Source of the DNA: Gaertneriomyces semiglobifer
Lineage: Eukaryota; Chytridiomycota; Chytridiomycetes; Spizellomycetales; Spizellomycetaceae
Direction of reading: 5' to 3'
Assembly (NCBI GenBank): GCA_025558075.1
Contig: JAHLKF010000022.1
Span: 62,001 to 126,000, forward strand
DNA: 64,000 nt
Shown piece by piece: positions 50,971 through 60,793 of this stretch. The translations under genes and the position numbers were made by a program. The notes below the pieces were generated by a model. That model had not been told where the DNA came from. It worked only from the letters and a program-made list of their open reading frames with translations, and did no database searches. Each line of letters begins with the position of its first letter. Within the stretch, counting starts at the first letter, position 1.

Positions 50971-53900
50971 CTAATGCGCGACGTCTTCGCCAACATAGCT
51001 GTTGAAATAATAGACTCCACGCTCATTTTTCACAGCTACCTGCACCAAGTTCCTCGGTTCCGTTACCTGCCTCGTCCCATCTTGATTTAGAGGCAAAGAG
51101 ACGTTTGAGGTCGCATTCGGTGCAAGGGTTGCGACGGGCAGAGGGGTGGAGGGTTGGATACCAAAAGAGTTAACATTAAATTGAATGGCGAACTCAGACA
51201 TTGGTGCACCGCTTCGATTCGTGAATGACATATCCAAGAAGAGCTGGCCATTCCTGAGGAAGCATCACGTTAGTAACCTGTTTCACAAATGCCTAGCAGA
51301 CCGCACCCAACACACCTTCTAGAATATACTCCCGAAAGCTCCAAACCATTTGCTTGTGCTGGCGTCAGGAATGGAGTCTTTGGTGCCGATGTCGTGGGAG
51401 TTGATGCACCGAATCCATGTGAACTGCTGCCGAGTCCCGCAAGACCCAAGCCGCCAAACGGATCAGAGGTTGCCGCGTTGTTTATAACTCCAGGAAAGCC
51501 TGACAATGGCGTGGAAGTGCTTGAGCCAATGTCTCCCAACCCCAACAAATCATCAATGGCGCTCCCGGTCGAGGTTAACGGTGGAGGGGCACCACTTGGC
51601 GTAGTCACATTTGTACTGACGGGTCCACCAAAGTCCAGATCCAAAAGATTTTCGAGGCCACCACCAACAGCATCGTTGACTTCCTTTGCTACAGTTCTCG
51701 CATCGACCTCAGGTTCGTCCTGACCTTCAAGCAAGTCTGACGTACGAGTAACGTCAATAGTAGCACCGGTACCACCTAATAAAGTAGGAGACTTGTGATA
51801 CACTGACGCTAGCGAGCCTATGTTACGGATCAAGTCGTCAAGAAGCGACTCTGAGACAACGTTATCGTCCGCCTCGATGGGAGGTTTTTCCGCTAGTGCA
51901 ACAGCCTATGCGCGAAGAAAAATCAGGAGTCAGGAATTGGGGCTATAAGGGGACTGCAGCAAGCATCTTACCTTGGCTGCCTGCGGGTTACTGCTTAGCA
52001 GTCGCCAGTATACGTAGGCCCGATCCCGAATATCGGGATTATCACATTCCTGCGTTGCTGTGTTTAGGACTTTCTGCACCATGTCCTGTGCGCTACTCGG
52101 TTTCCTCAAAAACAATTTGACAGCCGCAGATATAATCTGCAACTGCACCTTTGAAAGAGAAGTACATATATTAATGGTGTTCGTCGTGTAGAATGCGGTA
52201 TTCAAAGCTTACCGATGGATCCTCTACTTTGAAGCCATCCAAAAAGCTTTCAAGAAGTTCCGGCGCGTTCTCAAGTCTGTCTGCGTATTCACCTATTATC
52301 CAAACCAACGATGCTTTCGCTTCTGCTTCCTCGAGGAGGTCGAGGTTATCGCAAAGTGTTGGAATGATAGCCTCGTAGCGAGTAGGGTACTTGCGGAAAA
52401 TATCCTACAAGCCATTTAAGTCATTAAGCCACCACAGATTCCGCGACCGAGAACCTCTAATTACCGTACCTTCATAACCACGATAGCCTCTTGTACAACA
52501 TGATTGACCTTTGTTTTGATTAAGTCAAGTAAAGTGTTCACGCATTTCTCGGCCGCTGACTCGACCCTGATTGCGCACCGCCCGATAGCACGAACACTCT
52601 TTCGCACAAAATCAATATCCACTTCGTTGGCATACCTACATCTGAGTGTCAGCGCATCACATATATGGCATCGATGCAGTGGTCACATACTCTCTTAGCT
52701 CGGACAGGAGCTGGTCAATATTTTTCTCGGAGCACAACTTGATGATAACCTCGAGCTTCTCCAGTTTCACGTATGGCGGGTCATTCCATTTTATGAAGAA
52801 TACGCGGATTTCTTGTGTCAAAATATCCGGTCTCTTCTGGAGAATTAACCTGATGTTTCGTAATGCCACGTATTGAATTTCGGGCTCAGATGAGAGCAGT
52901 GTGACTATGTATGTGGAGAGATCTCAGTGCTCGCGGTGGTGAAGGAGCGCTCAGCAGGAACGCTTTACCAAGTGGTGGAGCTAACTTTCTCATCACGTTT
53001 TTGAGAACCTCTTCGTTCGTGATGTAGTCGAGGTAAATCATCAAAACCTAAACAAGCATGTTGATTGAGCCATCAGCATGTGAAACCAGAGGTATTGGAG
53101 TGAAACCATACCCGAATAGCCGAAAGCACGAGACTGGCGTTAGCGTGTTGCAGCCGCGGTACTACACGCTCTGCAATATCTGCGGCTTCTCTTGCGTCCA
53201 CTGGACGGTAATTGGCCAAAGAGTTGAGGATGCAGATCTGGCCCCATCTGGAGGGAATTTGCAAGTACTTAGTACTTTTCCATGATGCGAGGGAATCATA
53301 GATGGTAGGTACTCTGTGCATTCATTCAAGGCAGTTAGAAGCTTCTTAAGGATCGTTTCGTTCAACGAGAAAACATCTTTGCGCACGGAGGCCTCACTGA
53401 TTTCGGTTAATGCCGCCACAGCATTCGCGATGACCTGAGAAACGGCAGGCCGTCAGTCAAAGAAGCGCAAAAGCTGTGGCAACCGGCGTACCATTGGGTT
53501 TCTATCCGAGAGCATATCCTGAAGGCTGGTAATGAGCCCATTCTCAATGGCTGTCATGGGATTCAGATCGAATAACTTGGCCACGCACAAGGCAGCCGTT
53601 TTCCGCACATACGGGTCATCGTCTTTTAGTGCCTTCTTCAATGGCTCAAGCAGGTAATCGATTATCTTCTCAACTCTCAGCATTCCCATAGTTCGAATTG
53701 CTAAAGCGCGTATTAACGGGTTGAAATCGTCTGTATCCTATGCACGCGATGTACTTTAGATTATCGTTGAAATATCAGTTTGAGATACTGTATATTGCCA
53801 TCACGCACCTTTACAAAGGTGTTAACCGCCAAGATGACGAGCTCCGGCTGCGTTCGGGCGTAATTAATGAGGTACAGATACACCAATTTCTTCAATTCAA

Positions 53901-54090
53901 TGTCTTCGGTCTGCATATTTTTGACTACGTCGGCAAAAAGACTGCTGACATCCTTTCCAATGGTCATGTTCGCAATGACCTTTTTGACTGTTTCTTTCCG
54001 CTTGTCCTTGTACTCGCTGTTGAGGGCGGCTTTGAGTTCAAAGTTCTCACCCTTTTTGTTGGTTGTAAAGAACCGCGGCGCGGCAGCCAT
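50971..54090 (-). CDS. Beta-adaptin (AP-1/AP-2 complex large beta subunit), short appendage
   Basis: Beta subunit of clathrin adaptors; fungi and protists often share one beta between AP-1 and AP-2. Eleven exons: 54090-53809, 53737-53492, 53434-53313, 53247-53112, 53047-52969, 52904-52691, 52635-52470, 52404-52213, 52148-51972, 51905-51316 and 51253-50971; introns are 55-71 nt. They sum to 828 aa. The N terminus is the family standard ([20 protein letters not shown]). The trunk includes [29 protein letters not shown] and [13 protein letters not shown]. The hinge is Gly/Ser/Thr-rich with a clathrin-box-like LLDLD. The appendage sandwich domain ([24 protein letters not shown]) ends abruptly after [15 protein letters not shown]. 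The platform subdomain is missing or lies beyond the TAG. Confidence 0.88.
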
Positions 54091-54873
54091 CTTGGATTTT
54101 GCTCTTGGTGCAAGGTCGAATGACGGATTTCAATAGGCCAACAGATCCAGAGTGCGGTAGCGGTATCAGTTCTACTTGCCGATGGCCATGAATGTTTGCA
54201 GCTGTCGAGTTGCGAGTGCCAACGCGCGGTCTGACCACTAGTGTTAGGGCTCCTACGCGTTGACATCCGCTCCATCAACTTGCTCGCACATCACAAAACA
54301 CAAAACTTGGATGGCCATTGGATGGATGCGCATTAAAATACGGTGTACGATGACTTGCCGATGTTAATGTGTGATGCCTTATTCTGCTTACTTTAGGAGC
54401 TGGATCCAACTTTCGTGTGGTTGAAGGCTAAGCGCTTTTCCAACCCGTACTTAGCATGAGCATTACATGTACACCAACTGCGTAAACGCATCGTCTGGCC
54501 ATACCTATGCAATAACGGTTGGGCCTGGATCTGGACGCCTCTGTCGCGAAAGACGATGCACGCATTTGGCGAGCACAAGTGAATCGCCATTTTCTCACTG
54601 CTGACACATTTTCTCACTGATATCTCGCTTATATTAGGCCGTGCTCTTATGTGAACGGCGTGACGCGTCAGGCCGCAATTGGCAAGTGGCACAGTCACCT
54701 CAAATCAATGAAGTATTGGTTATGCGCACGCCCATGAGTGATTGCAATTGCAAGGCCACCCCGCATGGTCTATTTAAAGAGTGAGGGATTTCTGCGGGCG
54801 CCCCTCGCAAAAGTACCTCGTCTCAACACGCTCTGCACACTCTACACACGACCTCAAGTGCTCCACCCAAAAG
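54091..54873. other. Divergent promoter region, beta-adaptin / copper transporter
   Basis: About 780 bp between two divergent genes. TATTTAAAG near 54771-54779 could be a TATA-like element about 95 bp upstream of the transporter ATG. A short repeat, ATTTTCTCACTG...CATTTTCTCACTGA, lies at 54590-54619. No further gene is seen. Confidence 0.4.
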
Positions 54874-56106
54874 ATGTTCCGTCGCTCGTCTGCCAGACCA
54901 CGTTCGCTTCCGCCTCCTGGGTCGCCAGCTTGTGTCCTTCTGTCCCTCCTCTTGTTGTTTGCCACAACCGCGGTTGAGGCCCAACTTCCCAATTGCCCTA
55001 CCTTTCCTTCCGACCCGGCATGTGCGGATTATCGTATAAATGCTACCACCGCCAACCAAGCTTTGGGTGAGCTGTGCACGCAAATGAAAGGCATGCCAGG
55101 ATGCACCGTTCGGCAACTCTGTGCGGATGATACCCTTTTCCCCTCCGGCGAGTTGAAAGACAAATACTGTAACGAAGTCTCAGTACTAGCGGATGTGTGC
55201 TACTCGGACATGCCAAAAATGCAGTCATGCAAGCCATACACCGCTACTTGTGGCTCTCTCGGCAACTCTACGGGTGTCTTGAACCCACAATGCGAGTCCT
55301 TCCCTGCGCTTCCCGACCTACCTACATCCGAAGTCCTCACCAAGCAAATATACTCCATATGTACGGAGATGAGCATGGACGGTTGTGAGGTTTGCATGCC
55401 GCTCATCCGGGATGACAAGAGTACATATGCCGAGTGTGATTTGTTAGGAACCTACATGAATCTTTGTGGCGCTATGCCAGAGATGTCCCAATGTGGAGCA
55501 TATCATACTGTTTGCTCAGGGGAAGGCAAGTCAAGTGGATTATGCGCCACTGGTGGCCACGGTGGCCACATAGGAGGAGGCCCAGTGATGCGAATGTATT
55601 TCCATACTGGTTTTGCGGACTATGTCTTGTTCAAGGGATGGGTGCCCAGAAATTCCGTGCAGTATGCGCTGACCTGGCTGGCCATCTTTATCTTTGGCTT
55701 TCTCTATGAAGCTTGGGTCGCCTGGTATGGATGGTACAATGTCACCAGACTTGTGCCCGCCAAATCAAATAGCTTGGAACATGTTGTTATTGATAGTGGG
55801 AGCGGCAGCTCTGCAACTCAATTGACCGGCGACAAACCTACTGTATCAGCATACCCTGCTCGCCAGGAGCCCAGAACTCGAGTGCGACGCGCGTTCATCC
55901 GTGGTATAGCGAAAATGATCACCGTCACAGCGGCCTACGCACTGATGCTTATTGCGATGACATTCAATGTCGGACTCTTCTTCGCTGTCGTGGCTGGATT
56001 GGGCGTTGGGGCTGCGGTTTTCAGTGAATGGAGTGGAGCTATAATAAGCAGGATTGTTGAAGCAGAGAAGGAGGTAGAGGGGGGCGGAGAGGAGCTCTGC
56101 TGCTAG
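54874..56106 (+). CDS. Ctr-family copper transporter with duplicated Cys-rich ectodomain
   Basis: Single-exon gene, 410 aa from the ATG at 54874; codons upstream lack an ATG. A signal peptide (LLSLLLLFATTAVEA) is followed by about 220 extracellular residues with some two dozen Cys. These form two related modules: each has a C-T-x-M-x(2,3)-M-x-G-C start and ends in (D/A)MP(K/E)M.(S)C.(P/A)Y.T.C. The membrane part is Ctr-like: MRMYFHTGFADYVLFKGW before TM1, a cytosolic loop, TM2 with MLIAMTFN (the MxxxM selectivity motif) and TM3 with a GLGVGAAVF glycine-rich helix. Ctr proteins import Cu(I) as trimers. A Cys-rich rather than Met-rich ectodomain of this size is unusual and may bind copper or be disulfide-bonded. 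Confidence 0.85.
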   Translation: MFRRSSARPRSLPPPGSPACVLLSLLLLFATTAVEAQLPNCPTFPSDPACADYRINATTANQALGELCTQMKGMPGCTVRQLCADDTLFPSGELKDKYCNEVSVLADVCYSDMPKMQSCKPYTATCGSLGNSTGVLNPQCESFPALPDLPTSEVLTKQIYSICTEMSMDGCEVCMPLIRDDKSTYAECDLLGTYMNLCGAMPEMSQCGAYHTVCSGEGKSSGLCATGGHGGHIGGGPVMRMYFHTGFADYVLFKGWVPRNSVQYALTWLAIFIFGFLYEAWVAWYGWYNVTRLVPAKSNSLEHVVIDSGSGSSATQLTGDKPTVSAYPARQEPRTRVRRAFIRGIAKMITVTAAYALMLIAMTFNVGLFFAVVAGLGVGAAVFSEWSGAIISRIVEAEKEVEGGGEELCC

Positions 56107-56198
56107 TTTCATGATAGAATATGCTTGTTTGTTTTTAGGTTTTGGTGTTCGTTAACATGCGTTGCGATAGCGCTGTCTACCCTGTCAATGACCTTTCA

Positions 56199-57174
56199 TC
56201 AAAGAAACCTAGCGGCACACCTGTCGAACAACTCTTCCTTCTCTTCCCAGTCCTTTACCAACGCGTGCTGCCCATCGTTTCGTTTCAACAGGTCAATCCA
56301 CTTACGAGTCTCATCCATATTTTTCCTACTGGCACATACAGCAAGCAACGACGCGAACGCCGTCTGTGCAGTTGGTGTAGCAAATCGACTAAATCCTTCA
56401 TTGAGAAGCAGCTGCGCCTCCTGATGCTGTCCTTGCTGAAGCTTTACAATCGCAAGGCCGCACACCAGAGCGGGAGACGAGTACGTGGCAGAGAGCTCCT
56501 CGAAAATATACTGGGTAGTGCTGGTCTGGGAAGACGACTTCGCAGCGTCTGCATCGTACATTTGGACCCATGATTCCGCCAGTTGATAGAGTGGCGCATC
56601 ATCCGCCCAACTTTTGAGCGACTCTAGCGTTTTCTGGGCCATGCGAGGCAGGTGGAGCGTCAAGTAAGTTTGAATCACCATTGCAACACTGAAGAATGAC
56701 GAGAGCATGTCAAGTCAGTTAAAGAATTCTTCCGGCATGCACGACCAGTTCAGTAAGGACTCACCACTCCATATTTCTCTCTCCTTGGACAAAGCACCGC
56801 AGAGCATCATCCATTCTCCCATCTAAATAGAAGATACTTCCTACCAGTAATTGAACGGTGGAATTCAGGCTGGCTGTCCGCTCCTCCAGCAACCGTTCGG
56901 CCTCGTTCACTGATCCTCGATCGCCAGCCTTATACTTGGCCAACAGTCGCACCGCTCTCAGTTCGGGCTCCCCCTCAGTTCCGGAAAGCTTGTTAAGGAC
57001 AGTATGGTAATCGCCAAGGGCAATGTAAGCACGGTATAAATACACGCGGCGTTCAAGTTGTGCATCGGTTGATCGTGGCGTTTGAGAGGCATCCAAACAG
57101 GACGATATGACCTCTGGAAAGCAGTGAAGATGGAATGAGGTCCGTAGAGTGCGAAGTTCGTCGACTAGATCCAT
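56199..57174 (-). CDS. COPE: Coatomer subunit epsilon (COPE)
   Basis: Epsilon-COP, a TPR solenoid subunit of the COPI coat for Golgi-to-ER traffic, where it caps alpha-COP. Exons 57174-56765 and 56688-56199 (intron 76 nt) give 299 aa, the usual family size. Visible TPR-like segments include LYRAYIALGDYHTVL, LDGRMDDALRCF, LPRMAQKTLESLKSW and GQHQEAQLLLNEGF. The first exon starts MDLVDELRTLRTSFHL, close to the family start. The intron joins ERNMEW to CVAMVIQTYLTL. It is tail to tail with the copper transporter, 92 bp apart. Confidence 0.88.
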
Positions 57175-57750
57175 TATTTATTACAAAGTGATGGGTGAAT
57201 ATTAGTAGCAAATGTCCAGCGTCAAGATCTGGAGAAAAGCACGTAAACGCGGTTGCGGTTGCTCGCTTCCAGCTTTACGCAGTGCATCGCTTCACAGAGC
57301 TCTCCATAATGGCTCAGAGATACCTTTCAGAGCGAAAGCAGTGATCCCATGCAATGGGGTACGTCAAAATCATGATCTTATTGGGAAGTTCAGGTGATTT
57401 AAACCTCGATGGACCTGTAGTGTTTGTTGAGAGGTCGAGGAGTGTACTAGAGCTCAACTGAGGACGTCTTGACAGCTTCCGATTCTGCCACTTTATGTAA
57501 CCAACCGAACCGGGCAATTAATTATATCAGCGCAATTAACAGAACAAAGGTAGCGAAAGCCACTTGGATAAATCCCACTTCATCTCCTCATTCGTGCACT
57601 GTGACGTCCCACATCCCCAACAAGTCGACCGACTAGTTCCCGATCAACTAGAGACAAATTATACATATATCATTAAGCGGAGGACGAATCCGTCGTCTAC
57701 GCACAGGCGCGATGCTTTATTGCCTTTCACAAGGGGCTCATGCCGTCAGA
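57175..57750. other. Spacer upstream of COPE
   Basis: About 576 bp between two minus-strand genes; COPE promoter and 3' UTR of the APSES gene. ORFs under 102 codons, none supported. Confidence 0.45.
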
Positions 57751-59382
57751 CTACTCTGGAATATCCAAGATGTCATGCAAAGTTTGCGACAAACCGTACT
57801 GCGCCGCAAGGGTTTTGGCCCGGTATAGCGGAATCCTGGTGGGCACAGTTAATCGCTTTTCTAAAATGACAGTGACACGAGACGGAAACTCACCAAGTGC
57901 CCTGGTACTTTCCGTAACCACCCTGAATCTTTTCATGCTCCCCTTTGTGTACTTCACGCTCCAAAACTTTTGTCCGCCTAGATTTCTCCATGCCTGCAGC
58001 CTTCAAAATATGCGTGGCATTAATCCAACTATCTGTTTTTCTCCTCATCACGCCGACACCGTTCGGACTCGTCACTTCGTAGACTGTAACATTAGAATAC
58101 GTTGCTTCATATACACCCTTTCTGGTCGGATGCATCTGGCGCGCCGGTAATGATGGCGTTGAGCGTTTCGGAGTAGTAGAATATGGTGTCGCACGTCTTA
58201 AGCTAGGGATCGCAAAGTTTGACGCACGGAATGGTTGGACTGAGGCAACCTGCGAAGGATGATACGGATAATATCCAAACTGATGAAACGGATACATGTA
58301 TCCGCCAGTTCCGTTCGCCTGGCCTAACTGCCCTTGTTGCTGCTGATACTGAGCAGGCAGGCCATAAGGGCTCATTCCGTAGAACTGCTGCTGTCCCGCT
58401 TGTGGTGTTGCACCATATTGCGGGGTCGGAACTGCAGGTGCCTGTGGTGGAAGGCTCGAAGGAATTTGGCCTGAATTCTGTCCCTGGCTCAAGGCAAGCA
58501 GGCCGGCTGCCATCGGACTTGACGACGATGCAAGTGAAGAACTACCAAGTGATGCACCTGTTCCCATGACTGAACCATTTGCCATCACTGTGCCTGGATG
58601 AAGCCCATTTCCATTTGAGGCGGTAGCGACCACGGTTGGTGAGGGTGCGGGTGATGATGGCGTTTGCTGCATCAGTCCGTCACGTGATTGTGCTTGCGAT
58701 TGTACCTGTTGTGACTGCTGTTGCTGCTGCTGCTGTGACTGTTGTTGCATCATTTGCATAGGGTCCTGGGTGGGAGTATCAATATGAGGAATTCAAGGCT
58801 TTCATTCAACGATGCGAAACTTACCCAAACATACATAGGCTTGTAAGAGTCCATCGGCGGTAATGCATATCTCGGGTCATTCCACGCTTGGTATGCTGGA
58901 CCGATTGGTGGCATTAATGCGGTCGGATAAGCGGGCGGTGGAGCAGGCGGCGGTGTTGGGAGCTGCAAGTGGAGTTGAAGGTCTTGCTGTGCAAGGTCGG
59001 CAGTCGATGCTTGCTGGTTGGCATCGACTGAGGCATCCCGTTGTTCCTGAGGCTCTCCGTCGGCTGTTGTGCCTCCTGGATTTTCAGGCGCCGGGTCTAG
59101 CGTAACAGTCTCTGGACCTGAACTTGTAATGGCACTACCTGTAGTTTCAGAAGGATGCGAGGGATTCTCTAAGGTTGTTTCGTCCGACACATGGGTCGGT
59201 CGAGTCGATACGTCTTGGTCCTGTGCTGGTTGCTGTCGTTGTGGTGATGATAGTTGTTGTTGTTGAGCTTCGTCTGTGATAGCTCCCTGAAGGGTCGTAG
59301 TCTGTTCACCATCCTTGAGTGAAGCGAGGAAGTTTGGTTCGAACACGGGCTCAGCCGGTTCTGATGCAGCCGCGGTGGTCAT
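57751..59382 (-). CDS. APSES/KilA-N transcription factor with C-terminal DNA-binding domain
   Basis: Exons 59382-58825, 58765-57894 and 57835-57751 (introns 59 and 58 nt) give 504 aa. The first 400 residues are low complexity: a Thr/Pro/Gln-rich N terminus, a proline-rich stretch ([12 protein letters not shown]) and a poly-Gln run (about residues 190-215). The DNA-binding domain occupies the last 110 residues: [53 protein letters not shown] and [20 protein letters not shown]. This is the APSES signature of StuA, Swi4 and Mbp1. The last intron falls inside TW|IPL and its removal restores the motif. No ankyrin repeats follow, so it is closer to the StuA-type layout. The start is the first ATG; an upstream exon cannot be excluded. 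Confidence 0.87.
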
Positions 59383-60107
59383 GACTGTGACTGTGATGGA
59401 TGGCGGCGATACGCAGGTAACAGGGCTGCCGGGTCGATCAGTTGTTGTGAGAAGCAAGCGGGGGGTGGAGGTGCGGGATGCGTTCGTCCGTGCGTGCGTG
59501 TACCGTGTGCGTGTTTTGAGCGATGGGCACCCCTTTCTCTCGTCTTATAAAAAAATCCCCCTTCAAGTCTCGGTGGAAAAAAAAGCCTCCTGCAAATTCT
59601 TTAGACTCCTCTCCCCATCCAACTCATCAAAAGCAGGCCCCAGTAGAAATATATACACTCTAACCCCCAAATACAAACATATAAGTGGTTTTCCCTCTCA
59701 AATGCCCTTTTTTTGCCCAATCAATAGCACCCAACCGGCAGAGAGTACCCCTTCCCAACTGAATACAAGTCCTTCACTAATGCGCGGCTTCCTTCGTTGG
59801 TCCTTTGTCTATCTCTCACCCGTTACTACCCTCTGTACTTTCCCTATAATTGCAGTTCAGCGGACCGCTTCCCGTTTCGCTGCTCGTTGTCGTCGTCGTC
59901 GTCGTCGTTCGCAGCCTCGGCCCCTCAAAGCCCAAATTGATAGACTGCAATTTTCTACGCGCATTCGAACCAATCAAACCACATTACGTAATGCGCGTGC
60001 AATTGCCCTAACCCCAACCGCGTCCGTTGAGTTTCCCTGTTGCTTCATTTATATTTACATTGGTCCCAACTGCATACGTACGCTACGCTACGTTCAGAGG
60101 ATTATAC
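59383..60107. other. Upstream region / long leader of the APSES gene
   Basis: About 725 bp. On the minus strand it contains purine-rich tracts that fit a long 5' leader or promoter, including (GAC)n-like CGACGACGACGACGACG near 59889-59907. A plus-strand ORF spans much of it (59315-60136) but is Ser/Pro/Arg-rich, overlaps the gene antisense and has no family features. Confidence 0.4.
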
Positions 60108-60476
60108 CTATATTACTCGCTTCATGTCTGCCTTGACTTGGCGCTTGAGCCCAACGGGTTCTCCGTTCTCAAGTTCTACCCCAGAGATTCCTCCTTCCAT
60201 ATCTAGAAGCTTGTCAAGGTATTCCCGGTCTCGTGCCAGCATGTCCGGTCGTGTGCGTGTAAGCAATGGCCCGTTGTCCGAATGGTCCGTACTCTCTGCG
60301 TTTGTGAATGTCGATGTCTGTACGGTCGTTGCGTCTGTAGAACCATGTGCTCGCTCCGGATTCCCGTCGCCTTCAGAAGGCGTTGGCCGACTAAAAAGGC
60401 TAGACCAGAAGCTGAGGCCGCGGTGTGGTGGAGACCATCGGCTCCTACAAAATAACGGGTAGGCTCGTTTCAGCAT
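60108..60476 (-). CDS. Small hypothetical protein
   Basis: Single ORF of 122 aa from an ATG. The N terminus is basic and aromatic (LKRAYPLFCRSRW, LSFWSSLFSR) and could be a mitochondrial presequence. The middle is Ser/Thr-rich and disordered. The end is a charged helix-like segment (MLARDREYLDKLLDMEGG, then VGLKRQVKADMKRVI). The composition of the C-terminal part looks like a real protein. No family is recognised, and no introns are needed. Confidence 0.5.
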   Translation of the reverse strand: MLKRAYPLFCRSRWSPPHRGLSFWSSLFSRPTPSEGDGNPERAHGSTDATTVQTSTFTNAESTDHSDNGPLLTRTRPDMLARDREYLDKLLDMEGGISGVELENGEPVGLKRQVKADMKRVI

Positions 60477-60793
60477 GGCTTGAATCTGAGGATGTATGAT
60501 TTGATGGCCAAATGCAAACCGAATGCCAACTCGACAGGTCGGGTAGGTCGGGTATCTAACTTTTCAGGTCGTCATCGTGTCCGTGTTTACGTAAACTGGC
60601 GCCTTCACATCTCCGAACAAGAACGTACTTCCAAATATTGTTATTGAGCTGCCAAAAATTTGAAGAAACCTTCTCTAACTCTACATACGCTAACTGAGGA
60701 CTATGTGGTAAGGGTAAAACCAACGCTGCCTAAAATTCCACTATGTATACACCCCGAAAGGCTGTGCTCGATCAGAGTGCATGACGCTTCTGG
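60477..60793. other. Short spacer
   Basis: 317 bp between two minus-strand ORFs, with no recognisable signal. A GGTCGGGTAGGTCGGGTA repeat lies at about 60538-60555. Confidence 0.45.

Noticed and set aside
59315..60136. 273-codon plus-strand ORF antisense to the APSES gene
   Set aside because: It overlaps the APSES 5' exon on the opposite strand, is Ser/Pro/Arg-rich and has no family features. The APSES frame is clearly the real one.
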